DNA from: JBDSYA01 sp039925865
Lineage (GTDB): Bacteria > Bacteroidota > Ignavibacteria > Tepidaquicellales > Tepidaquicellaceae
Direction: 5' to 3'
Length of the DNA: 6,911 nucleotides
Assembly (NCBI GenBank): GCA_039925865.1
Contig: JBDSYA010000054.1
Span: 1-6,911 of the forward strand
The notes beneath the pieces were generated by a model. It was not told the origin of the DNA. It saw only the letters and a list, made by a program, of their open reading frames with translations, and searched no databases. The position numbers and the translations under genes were made by a program. Shown here piece by piece: positions 1-5,994 of this stretch; positions within the stretch are counted from its first letter, which is position 1; each line of letters begins with the position of its first letter.

Positions 1-551
1 GGCCATGCAACATCTTTCTTTCCGTCAGTTAAAGGATATCCGACTGTATGCAGGCAAGGTACAAATTCGCCGTCGCCTAATGTTTCTAATACTTTTTCTC
101 CGATCCTTGTCATTATCCTCATATTCATTACTACATAAGCAGAGTCAGTAATTTCTATACCAATGTGTGATTTATCCGAACCGAGTGGTCCCATGCTGAA
201 AGGAATAATATACATCGTTCTTCCTTTCATGCATCCGTCAAATAATTCGTTTAAAGTTTTTTTCATTTCCGAAGGATCCGTCCAGTTATTGGTAGGTCCG
301 GCATCATCTTTATCTTTTGAACAAATATAAGTTCTGTCTTCAACTCTTGCCACATCACTTGGATCAGAAACCGCATAATAGCTGTTAGGTCTATTGCTCT
401 CATTTAATTTTTTAATAGATCCTTTTTTCACCAGCATTTCAGCAAGTTCATTATACTCATTTTCAGATCCATCACACCAATGAATATCATCGGGTTTGCA
501 TAATTTCACACATTCGTCAACCCAGTTTTGTAATTTTTTACTAATTGTCAT
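1..551 (-). CDS. pckG: Phosphoenolpyruvate carboxykinase (GTP), N-terminal part, cut by the window edge
   Basis: Only the first 183 codons are present; the gene continues past base 1. The product converts oxaloacetate plus GTP to phosphoenolpyruvate, CO2 and GDP in the cytosol, at the entry of gluconeogenesis (or runs as an anaplerotic carboxylation). I translated it by hand. Family hallmarks appear in order: IHWCDGSENEY near residues 24-34, ESNRPNSYYAVSDPSDVARVEDRT near 55-80 (with the substrate-binding Arg before PNS), AGPTNNW near 90, IIPFSMGPLGS near 117-127, and ITDSAYVVMNMRIMTRIG near 134-151. It stops at DVAWP, just before the usual WPCNPE segment. The GTP P-loop and the metal and catalytic residues of the C-terminal domain therefore lie outside and cannot be checked. 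The ATG at 549-551 is well supported by GAGGAG 4 nt upstream and by the family N-terminus. The GTP-type motifs rule out the unrelated ATP-dependent PckA. The 109-nt gap to the upstream AI-2E gene and the strong ribosome binding site suggest its own expression signal. Confidence 0.96.
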   Translation of the reverse strand, partial: MTISKKLQNWVDECVKLCKPDDIHWCDGSENEYNELAEMLVKKGSIKKLNESNRPNSYYAVSDPSDVARVEDRTYICSKDKDDAGPTNNWTDPSEMKKTLNELFDGCMKGRTMYIIPFSMGPLGSDKSHIGIEITDSAYVVMNMRIMTRIGEKVLETLGDGEFVPCLHTVGYPLTDGKKDVAW

Positions 552-555
552 TTCT

Positions 556-561
556 CTCCTC
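556..561 (-). promoter_or_regulatory. Strong Shine-Dalgarno site of pckG
   Basis: Reading the minus strand, GAGGAG ends 4 nt before the ATG at 551. It is the clearest ribosome binding site in the window and fixes the pckG start. The genes upstream on this strand have no comparable site. Confidence 0.8.
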
Positions 562-581
562 GATTTAAAATAGTTTAAATT

Positions 582-610
582 ATTTATTTATTTATTTAAT
601 TATTTAATTT
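582..610. repeat. ATTT tetranucleotide tract in the pckG upstream region
   Basis: Four perfect ATTT units (582-597) are followed by imperfect units (AATT, ATTT, AATTT) up to about 610. The tract lies 31-59 nt upstream of the pckG start, within the likely leader or promoter area. Seen directly. A simple A/T tract may have no function, or may supply UP-element-like or bendable DNA. It may also vary in length by replication slippage. Confidence 0.6.
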
Positions 611-629
611 TATAGTTTTAGATTTGAAA

Positions 630-659
630 ATTCACCATTGACTATTCACCATTCACCAT
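630..659. repeat. Heptamer tandem repeat (ATTCACC/ATTGACT units)
   Basis: Four consecutive 7-nt units are seen: ATTCACC (630-636), the variant ATTGACT (637-643), ATTCACC (644-650) and ATTCACC (651-657), then AT. Read on the minus strand the unit is GGTGAAT with one AGTCAAT variant. The array begins 1 nt after the AI-2E stop codon (661-663) and occupies part of the gap to pckG. It is not coding and forms no strong hairpin by eye. It resembles the short tandem heptanucleotide repeats known from some bacterial intergenic regions; that comparison is from memory and was not searched. Confidence 0.75.
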
Positions 660-660
660 A

Positions 661-1740
661 TCAATTTCTGTCTTTAGTCCTGACCCTGGCCGGTCTTGCT
701 GTATTACTCATTAATATTGCATAAGGTTTTGTCTGAGGAATATTCATTAAGATTATTTTTATCATGCTCATTATCGGAACAGACAAGATCATTCCCACAA
801 TGCCCCAGATATATGCCCAGAATAAAAGTGAAAAAAGTAAAAGAAGCGGGCTCAGGTTAAGCCGCTCACCAAAAATTTTTGGTTCTAAAATATTTCCTTT
901 CACATTCTGAATTATAATGAGAACTACTACAATTATTACAGGTAAAAGCAGACTGTCAAACTGAAGCAGCATGGTTATCGCAACGAGCACTGTAACAATA
1001 AGTGAACCAATCTGCGGAATAAAGTCTGAAAAAAAAAACATAAATGCCCAGATTATAAAAAAATCAACTCCGCTTATCCATAAGATTAAACCTATAATAA
1101 CCGCTTGAATAAAACTCATCAGCGTCTTTCCGGCAATGTAATCTTTAACGTCTTTAAATATATCTGTTAAGGTGTTGTTGATCTTTTCTTCCTTTTCTTT
1201 GGAAAATGCGACCCTTACACGCTGCTGAATGCTCTTTGTTTCTGTTAATAAAAAAATCACATAAAAAATTATCAAAACATAATTTCCTAAGATCCCTGTA
1301 ACTGCAGCAAATATGCCTCCAATAGCCGATGTTAACGTTCCTCCGGCAAGTAATTTTTTTATATCTAATGATCTGCTTAAGTTGTCTGTCTCAGTCGGAG
1401 TGAGATTAAACTTAGCAACGATTTGTTCAAACAGTTCAGCAAACTTTATTTCATACTTAGGAAATTCTGCAGTAAAAGTATTTACACTAGTCAGTATCAT
1501 AAGACTAAAAATATTTGAAACTAAAATAATGGCAATTATTACAATTATTATCGAAAGTGCAGAAGGAAATTTCTTATTTATCAAAAAATTATAAAGCGGC
1601 AGAAAGACAAAAGATATTATGACGGCTATAAATAAGGGAAGTAAAATAGATTGAAGCTCCTTAAGGACAAATACCATAAATCCGATAAGGAATAAAGCAG
1701 CTACTAAATTTATAAACTTTCTTGAATTATAGGGTTTCAC
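661..1740 (-). CDS. AI-2E family membrane transporter, second of a tandem pair
   Basis: A 359-residue polytopic inner-membrane protein of the AI-2E/PerM-like family (PF01594, formerly UPF0118). Members include the putative AI-2 exporter TqsA and proteins reported as Na+(Li+)/H+ antiporters, so the substrate cannot be named. Hydrophobic segments lie near residues 10-27, 30-50, 60-86, 143-166, 205-222, 226-244, 245-277 and 300-330. A polar stretch at about 90-140 separates the first three from the rest. Family signatures are GKTLMS at 204-209, DFIPQIG at 239-245, and the C-terminal run from QNVKGNILEPKIFG (278-291) through LNLSPLL to GIVGMILSVP (313-322). Length is normal for the family. The start is GTG at 1740: an in-frame TGA lies at 1747-1749, and the N-terminus aligns with that of the upstream paralogue. 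It overlaps the 3' end of that paralogue by 14 nt, which suggests coupled translation; no good Shine-Dalgarno site is visible. The tail after residue 345 is basic. Confidence 0.92.
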   Translation of the reverse strand: MKPYNSRKFINLVAALFLIGFMVFVLKELQSILLPLFIAVIISFVFLPLYNFLINKKFPSALSIIIVIIAIILVSNIFSLMILTSVNTFTAEFPKYEIKFAELFEQIVAKFNLTPTETDNLSRSLDIKKLLAGGTLTSAIGGIFAAVTGILGNYVLIIFYVIFLLTETKSIQQRVRVAFSKEKEEKINNTLTDIFKDVKDYIAGKTLMSFIQAVIIGLILWISGVDFFIIWAFMFFFSDFIPQIGSLIVTVLVAITMLLQFDSLLLPVIIVVVLIIIQNVKGNILEPKIFGERLNLSPLLLLFSLLFWAYIWGIVGMILSVPIMSMIKIILMNIPQTKPYAILMSNTARPARVRTKDRN

Positions 1741-2827
1741 TTTTTTTCACAAAGGTTTTAGTAAGTCTTTTTTTTGCGGGAGTTGAAGCCTTATAGCTCA
1801 TGAGAACAGCAATTGGTTTTGTAGATTCAAAGTTTGAAAGTATTATCTTCATCATGCTGACTATTGGGACTGATAATACCATACCGACAATTCCCCAGAT
1901 ATAACCGCCGAAAAATAATGAAAGCAGTAACAGCAAAGGGCTCAGATTCAGCTTGCCGCCTAAGACTTTAGGCTCAACTATATTACCAACAACATTTTGA
2001 AGAACGACAAGAATAACAGTTACAATAACTGCAGTCCACACATTATCAAATTGAAATAACATTACAATGGCGGGAAGTGTAAGTGCAATAAGCGCCCCGA
2101 TATTTGGAATAAAATGCATTACAAATATTAGGAATGCCCAGATGAAAAAGAAATCTACTCCAAATATCCACATTACAATTCCCGAAAGAATTCCCAGCGT
2201 CAGGCTAATGATGGTTTTACCTGACATATATCTTCGCACTTCAATAAAAATAGTGTCAAGTGTTTTTACAATATTGTCGGCTCTTTCAGCTGAGAATGCA
2301 ACTTTGATCCTTTCCTTTATGCTTCCAAATTCCGATAAGATAAAGATCACATAAAATAGTATCAGAACAAAATCACCGAAGATTCCAAGAAACCCTGTGA
2401 AGAAACCTGCTATAAAAGATGTTATTGAACCCTGTTTTAAAAGGTTAGTTAACTTTAAATTTTCTTTAAGGCTTTGCTGATCTTCATAAGGAATATTCAA
2501 TGAATTGACCGTCGAATCAAAAAAATTAATGAATTTAACTTCGTACATTGTAAAGTTAGAGGAGAATGAGTTTACACTTGCTACAATTAATAAACTCGCA
2601 GTATTTGCAATTATTATTATAAGTATAATTATCAGTGCTATTGCTATTCCGGAAGGAACTCTTTTTGATTTTAGCCAGATAAAAAATGGTTCGAATATGA
2701 ATGCAATAATTATTGCTAAAGCAAACGGAATTAAAATCGTGCTGAGTTCTTTGATAACAAAAACAGAAAACCCCGCAAGAAATAAACCTGCTACAATATT
2801 TAAAAATTTATTGTCTTTACTTTCCAA
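1727..2827 (-). CDS. AI-2E family membrane transporter, first of a tandem pair
   Basis: A 366-residue paralogue of the next gene with the same AI-2E family architecture: hydrophobic segments near residues 10-27, 30-50, 58-85, 142-165, 205-222, 225-243, 245-275 and 300-330. Signature pieces are SGKTIIS (202-208), HFIPNIG (238-244), QNVVGNIVEPKVLG (277-290) and GIVGMVLSVP (312-321). Over the aligned 54-residue C-terminal core (from QNV to KIIL) I count 41 identities with the paralogue, so the pair looks like a tandem duplication. The start is TTG at 2825-2827, one base after the queC stop. No ATG or GTG is available near the N-terminus, and this start aligns with the paralogue's N-terminus. There is no visible Shine-Dalgarno site, so translation is probably coupled to queC. 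The tail after 345 is Lys-rich and longer than the paralogue's. Substrate unknown; small signal molecules or cation/proton exchange are the precedents in the family. Confidence 0.92.
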   Translation of the reverse strand: MESKDNKFLNIVAGLFLAGFSVFVIKELSTILIPFALAIIIAFIFEPFFIWLKSKRVPSGIAIALIIILIIIIANTASLLIVASVNSFSSNFTMYEVKFINFFDSTVNSLNIPYEDQQSLKENLKLTNLLKQGSITSFIAGFFTGFLGIFGDFVLILFYVIFILSEFGSIKERIKVAFSAERADNIVKTLDTIFIEVRRYMSGKTIISLTLGILSGIVMWIFGVDFFFIWAFLIFVMHFIPNIGALIALTLPAIVMLFQFDNVWTAVIVTVILVVLQNVVGNIVEPKVLGGKLNLSPLLLLLSLFFGGYIWGIVGMVLSVPIVSMMKIILSNFESTKPIAVLMSYKASTPAKKRLTKTFVKKSETL

Positions 2828-2828
2828 T

Positions 2829-3521
2829 TTAATTATATGTAAGTGTTTTTTTGTATGGAATTACATCTCTGATACCGGCTTGCTGAAACCCCCTCAGGCG
2901 CAGGCCGCAACTGTCACATTCTCCGCATGCAATTTTATTTTCTTTATAACATGACCACGTCAAATGGATCGGAACGTTCATTTGCACAGATCTCAAAACT
3001 ATTTCTTTTTTAAGAAGATCAATTATCGGTGTTTCAATTTTAATTTCAAAACCCGGCTTGGTGCCTTTAGATATCATTTTATTGTAAGCATCAAAGAAAT
3101 CTTTCCTGCAGTCCGGATATCCGCTTGAATCTTCTTCTACGGCTCCAATGAAAATCTTAGCTGCTTTAATTATTTCAGCCCAGCTGACCGCAATTGAAAG
3201 TATATTCGCATTTCTGAATGGAACATAACTGGTTGGAATTTTTTTATTCTTAAGGTTTGCTTTTTCAACCTTTAACTTCATGTCAGTAAGTGAAGATCCT
3301 CCAATATCGGAAAGATAACTTATATCCACAACAAGTTTACTTTTAACACCATAATATTCGGCAATATCATTAAATGCTTTCAGCTCTCTCTTTTGTGTTC
3401 TCTGACCGTAATTCACGTGCAGAAAATTCAACTCATGCTTTTTTCCGGCGATAGCGGAAGTTAAAGCGCTGTCCATGCCTCCGCTTACAAGTACGATTGC
3501 CTTACTGCTCTTTTGCTTCAT
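2829..3521 (-). CDS. queC: 7-cyano-7-deazaguanine (preQ0) synthase QueC
   Basis: QueC converts 7-carboxy-7-deazaguanine, ammonia and ATP to preQ0 in the cytosol, a late step toward queuosine in tRNA. The 230-residue protein has the usual family length. It shows the ATP pyrophosphatase P-loop SGGMDS at residues 13-18, HVNYGQR at 35-41, VPFRNANILS at 100-109, SSGYPDCR at 132-139, and a C-terminal zinc site of four cysteines at 191, 199, 202 and 205 (SCY...CGECDSC). All expected motifs are intact, so it should be active. The ATG at 3521 lies 12 residues before the P-loop, as expected, although no Shine-Dalgarno is seen. It is the first gene of a minus-strand run with the two AI-2E genes. queD, queE, queF and folE are not in the window, and I see no preQ1 riboswitch upstream. 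Confidence 0.97.
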   Translation of the reverse strand: MKQKSSKAIVLVSGGMDSALTSAIAGKKHELNFLHVNYGQRTQKRELKAFNDIAEYYGVKSKLVVDISYLSDIGGSSLTDMKLKVEKANLKNKKIPTSYVPFRNANILSIAVSWAEIIKAAKIFIGAVEEDSSGYPDCRKDFFDAYNKMISKGTKPGFEIKIETPIIDLLKKEIVLRSVQMNVPIHLTWSCYKENKIACGECDSCGLRLRGFQQAGIRDVIPYKKTLTYN

Positions 3522-3741
3522 TTTTTAAATTTACTCATTTGAAGCGCAATATAGAAGTCATAATTAATTTTGATAGAGAATAAAAGAGAAAACTCTTCAC
3601 TTATATTTTTTAATTTTTTTGAGAACATAATATTTAAAAGAAGGCAATCAAATAAAACTCACTTATGGAAACAATATCATTAATCCACATGAATACTTCA
3701 TCAAATTTTAATAATGATTATTTATTATCTTAATTATTATA
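3522..3741. other. Divergent intergenic region between queC and the glycosyltransferase
   Basis: These 220 nt are very AT-rich and must hold the promoters for both flanking genes. On the minus strand a weak sigma70-like pair is possible: TTGATT, 16 nt, then TATGTT, at about 3625-3652. Its match is poor and I would not call it a promoter. On the plus strand a 22-codon reading frame from ATG 3665 ends at TAA 3731-3733, 8 nt before the TTG 3742 start, with no good ribosome binding site. There is no preQ1 riboswitch, tRNA, terminator hairpin or repeat that I can support. Confidence 0.5.
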
Positions 3742-4614
3742 TTGACATCAAAAAAAATAAGTTTGTATCACACCGATAATATTTTATTAGATAGAAAACT
3801 TATTAACTCAAATATTTTCTATCTGATAACACCCTTGTTGTATTTTGTTTCAATGCTTTTCATTTCAATGACAAATCGACTCATAGGAAATTATGGAGTT
3901 GAAACAGATTTCTATGTTGCTTATGTCGCACAGGCAAAAGAGATTTTAAACGGAAATCTGATAATAGACCAATACAGAGGTCCTGTTTATCAAATATTTT
4001 TGGCGATCACAGCATTTCTTTTTATTGAAGATTATTATACTGCCGGAAAATTACTTAACGTAATTTGCGCAAGTCTTTCGCTATATTTTATTTCAAAAAT
4101 AGTAGGATCAATTTTTAATCGTGAAGGTGCTTTGCTGGTGGTGCTGTTTGTTGCTGTAAATCAGGTATTTTGGAGATATACTTATGAACCCGGGACTGAT
4201 ATGCTCTTTCTTCTATTCTACACATCTTCTCTTTTTTTGATTTTAAATATTAAAAGTCTTAATCGAAAAAAATTATTCATTGCGGGAATACTAACCGGAC
4301 TGGCATATCTTACAAGGTATACAGGAATTTCTTTAATAATTATTTCAATGTTGATTATCACTTTGGATTTTTTCAAAAGCAGGAAAGATGAAAGTGTCAA
4401 TAAAATGAAAATAGCATTAAAGCACATATTGTTTTATGTCATACCGGTTCTTGTTATGATCTCAACATGGGGAGTAATTAGTAAAAACCAAACAGGATAT
4501 TTTTTTTATAACATGAATTTCCAGAACACTGCTTACACTGTTTATAAGCCGGATGCTATGTCAAAGGATGAATGGGTTTCCAAATATCAAAACAGCTTCA
4601 ATTCTAATGTCTGA
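3742..4614 (+). CDS. GT-C fold glycosyltransferase (PMT/ArnT-like), N-terminal part of a frameshifted gene
   Basis: This frame encodes 290 residues. They match the first half of a membrane GT-C glycosyltransferase (GT39/GT83-like, PMT_2 type), enzymes that move a sugar from a polyprenyl-phosphate donor on the outer face of the inner membrane. The acidic catalytic-loop motif is seen after the first membrane segment as ETDFY (54-58), followed by AQAKEILNGN and RGPVYQ (79-84). EPGTDMLF (149-156) and GLAYLTRYTGI (186-196) are typical later elements. Several hydrophobic segments are evident (about 24-43, 84-96, 103-121, 128-145, 152-170, 178-208, 228-245). The frame then ends at TGA 4612-4614 inside what should be a soluble loop (DEWVSKYQNSFNSN). 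The rest continues in the +1 frame. The TTG start at 3742 has no clear Shine-Dalgarno; an in-frame TGA at 3715-3717 limits any extension and the next in-frame ATG lies inside the first membrane segment. The acceptor (lipid A, lipid or protein) is unknown. Confidence 0.82.
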   Translation: MTSKKISLYHTDNILLDRKLINSNIFYLITPLLYFVSMLFISMTNRLIGNYGVETDFYVAYVAQAKEILNGNLIIDQYRGPVYQIFLAITAFLFIEDYYTAGKLLNVICASLSLYFISKIVGSIFNREGALLVVLFVAVNQVFWRYTYEPGTDMLFLLFYTSSLFLILNIKSLNRKKLFIAGILTGLAYLTRYTGISLIIISMLIITLDFFKSRKDESVNKMKIALKHILFYVIPVLVMISTWGVISKNQTGYFFYNMNFQNTAYTVYKPDAMSKDEWVSKYQNSFNSNV

Positions 4615-5356
4615 TGTGGTTTTCAAAGACTTTGGAGCATTCTCAAAAAGAATTGCAAAAAACTTTTCTACTTATTTTTTGAAAGACATTCTCAGATTTT
4701 TTCCTAAATACTTAAGTGTTCTTGTTGGTTTAGGTTTAATTATTTTTGTACTAAAATTTAAATCTGAAAGTTTTAGCGGGAAGTTTTTTTTTCTGGCAAG
4801 TTTCATTTTTTATTTGCAAATATTATTAATCTTTTACTCTGAAAGATTTACTTTACCTTTATTGCCTTTTTATTGCTTTTTAATCGTAAAATTATTTTAT
4901 CAAAATTTTTACAAAAATTTTAATTTCAGGATTCTCAAACTAAGAGTATTTGGGTTTATAGTGGTTTCTTTGATAATTCTAAATTTTTACAATTCATACC
5001 CGATAGCAAAAGAAGATATAAACAGAGTGCCGGTTGAGATTTTAAAGATCAGAGATAATGTTAAGCAAAAATATGATGAAAGGCTTTCGGGCAGCACGGT
5101 GATGGCAAGAAAGCCGCATATATCTTATTACCTTAATATGCAGTTTGTTGCTATGCCATTTTCCGAAAATTATGAAGAGTTTATTCAAAATTTAAAATTC
5201 AGTAAAGCAAATTATGTTTTTGTAAGTGAAAATGAAGGTCTGATTTCTTCAAATGAAAATCTTAAGAATTTATTGAGTGCAGATTCTCCACCTAAAGAAC
5301 TTGAAGTAATAACAAGCACTGATAATCCTGTTACCGTTCTATATAAAGTAAAATGA
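4553..5356 (+). CDS. GT-C fold glycosyltransferase, C-terminal part of the same frameshifted gene
   Basis: The frame opens at ATG 4553, but its first 20 codons overlap the upstream half and look like out-of-frame noise. Meaningful protein begins around base 4613 with DVVFKDFGAFSKRIAKNF, which follows naturally from the first half's NSFNSNV. From there about 247 residues carry three or four more membrane segments, the family element ERFTLPLLPFYCFL, and a C-terminal periplasm-type domain with VMARKPHISYYLNM and NYVFVSE. That combination is common in bacterial PMT_2-type transferases (family knowledge). Joined to the first half by skipping one base near 4612, the protein would be about 537 residues, normal for the family. 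There is no ribosome binding site for independent translation, so this is most likely not a separate gene. It ends at TGA 5354-5356, facing the pseudogene that ends at 5394. Confidence 0.78.
   Translation: MLCQRMNGFPNIKTASILMSDVVFKDFGAFSKRIAKNFSTYFLKDILRFFPKYLSVLVGLGLIIFVLKFKSESFSGKFFFLASFIFYLQILLIFYSERFTLPLLPFYCFLIVKLFYQNFYKNFNFRILKLRVFGFIVVSLIILNFYNSYPIAKEDINRVPVEILKIRDNVKQKYDERLSGSTVMARKPHISYYLNMQFVAMPFSENYEEFIQNLKFSKANYVFVSENEGLISSNENLKNLLSADSPPKELEVITSTDNPVTVLYKVK
4598..4614 (+). other. Frameshift junction in the glycosyltransferase gene
   Basis: Upstream codons read AAT TCT AAT GTC then TGA. Skipping the T at 4612 gives GTC GAT GTG GTT TTC and carries straight into the second half. One inserted base (or two deleted bases) in this stretch explains the break. 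The flanking protein is otherwise well preserved, which points to a very recent mutation or a sequencing or assembly error. The GTC-TGA context does not resemble the known CTT-TGA programmed shift of prfB. Confidence 0.75.
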
Positions 5357-5393
5357 CCTTAACTAAGAATTCGCATTGAGCTATAATTATACT

Positions 5394-5844
5394 TTATATT
5401 AAATACTTAACCCCAAAAGCATATTTCTCAAGATCTTCTCTGAATTTAGGGGGTGCTATGACGATCAGACACAAGACTCTTTTTCCAAATTGACTTCGCA
5501 AAGATCAGCAATTCCAAATTCTGTTATTATGTAATGAACATCGGCCCGCATGGTTGTTACTCCTGCACCCTGCCTGAGAAAAGGCACAATCTTTGAAATT
5601 GTACCGCCTTGTAAAGTGGAAGTAAATGCAAATATTGGCTTTCCGTTTTTACTTTTTGATGAGCCTCTGATAAAATCAAGCTGTCCTCCAAAACCGAATA
5701 ATTTTTTGTTCCGATCGAATCAGCGCAAACTTGGCCTGTGATATCGACTTCAAGTGCAGAGTTTATTGAAACCATATTATCATTTCTGAAAATTGTAAAG
5801 GGATCATTTACAATTTTCTCGGCATCGAAAAGAAAAATTTCCAA
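5394..5844 (-). pseudogene. Remnant of an acetyl-CoA hydrolase/4-hydroxybutyrate CoA-transferase family gene (C-terminal part)
   Basis: Read on the minus strand, three frames together rebuild the C-terminal third of this CoA-transferase family. Frame one (5844 to 5696) gives IVNDPFTIFRNDNMVSINSA, then LEVDITGQVCADSIGTK. One base appears lost between 5696 and 5695 inside the expected YSGFGGQ. Frame two (5695 to about 5497) gives GFGGQLDFIRGSS, GKPIFAFTSTLQGGTISKIVP, GAGVTTMRADVHYIITEFGIADL and then reaches TGA at 5465-5467. Frame three (from 5495) gives GKRVLCLIVIAPPKFREDLEKYAF and ends at TAA 5394-5396, the probable original stop. Family proteins are about 430 residues, so roughly the first 300, including the catalytic Glu region, are missing; no homologous sequence is seen beyond 5844. 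Multiple indels plus 5' truncation mean it is dead. Intact relatives move CoA between acetyl-CoA and 4-hydroxybutyrate, succinate or similar acids; which substrate this one used cannot be told. Confidence 0.87.
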
Positions 5845-5941
5845 TTTATAAACTTACATTGTTTTGGACGGATAGGAGAAATAATATTTAAATCTGTTAT
5901 CTCAGAATTGTAATTCACAATTTATAAATATTATAAACTTA
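5842..5941. repeat. Short AT-rich direct repeats at the pseudogene's truncated end
   Basis: CAATTTATAAA occurs at 5842-5852 and 5918-5928, and TTATAAACTTA at 5846-5856 and 5931-5941. The first copies sit exactly where CoA-transferase homology stops. They could mark a deletion or duplication junction, but in sequence this AT-rich they may also be chance. Confidence 0.4.
5908..5937 (+). promoter_or_regulatory. Possible sigma70-like promoter for murB
   Basis: TTGTAA (5908-5913) and TATAAA (5932-5937) are spaced 18 nt apart, 36-58 nt before the possible murB starts. A small inverted repeat, AATTGT (5906-5911) and ACAATT (5917-5922), overlaps the -35 element. The base composition makes chance matches common, and a Bacteroidota-type sigma factor would use a different consensus, so this is tentative. 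Confidence 0.3.
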
Positions 5942-5994
5942 ATTCATTTTTATAAAAACAGGATTGATCTATATTGGATCATACAAAAAAAATT

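Noticed and set aside
1313..2954. Plus-strand reading frames opposite the AI-2E and queC genes (1313-1594, 2067-2354, 2505-2954).
   Set aside because: They are antisense shadows of strongly supported minus-strand genes and show no family motifs of their own.
3665..3733. A 22-codon plus-strand reading frame (ATG 3665 to TAA 3731-3733) just before the glycosyltransferase start, possibly a leader peptide.
   Set aside because: No ribosome binding site at a proper distance, no recognizable attenuator structure, and short frames are expected in such AT-rich DNA.
3522..3741. A preQ1 riboswitch in front of queC.
   Set aside because: Neither the C-rich loop nor the A-rich tail of known preQ1 aptamers is seen on the minus strand upstream of 3521.
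4600..4620. Programmed +1 frameshifting at GTC-TGA in the glycosyltransferase gene.
   Set aside because: The P-site codon would have to slip from GTC to TCT with poor pairing, no Shine-Dalgarno-like stimulator is seen just upstream, and the family is not known for recoding.
5357..5393. A bidirectional terminator between the convergent glycosyltransferase and pseudogene ends.
   Set aside because: Only a short AT palindrome (TATAATTATA, about 5382-5391) is visible; no GC-containing stem followed by a T run on either strand.
5557..5844. A 95-residue minus-strand open frame as an independent small protein.
   Set aside because: Only its first 49 or so residues match the CoA-transferase family; the rest is out-of-frame translation after the frameshift at 5696, so it belongs to the pseudogene.
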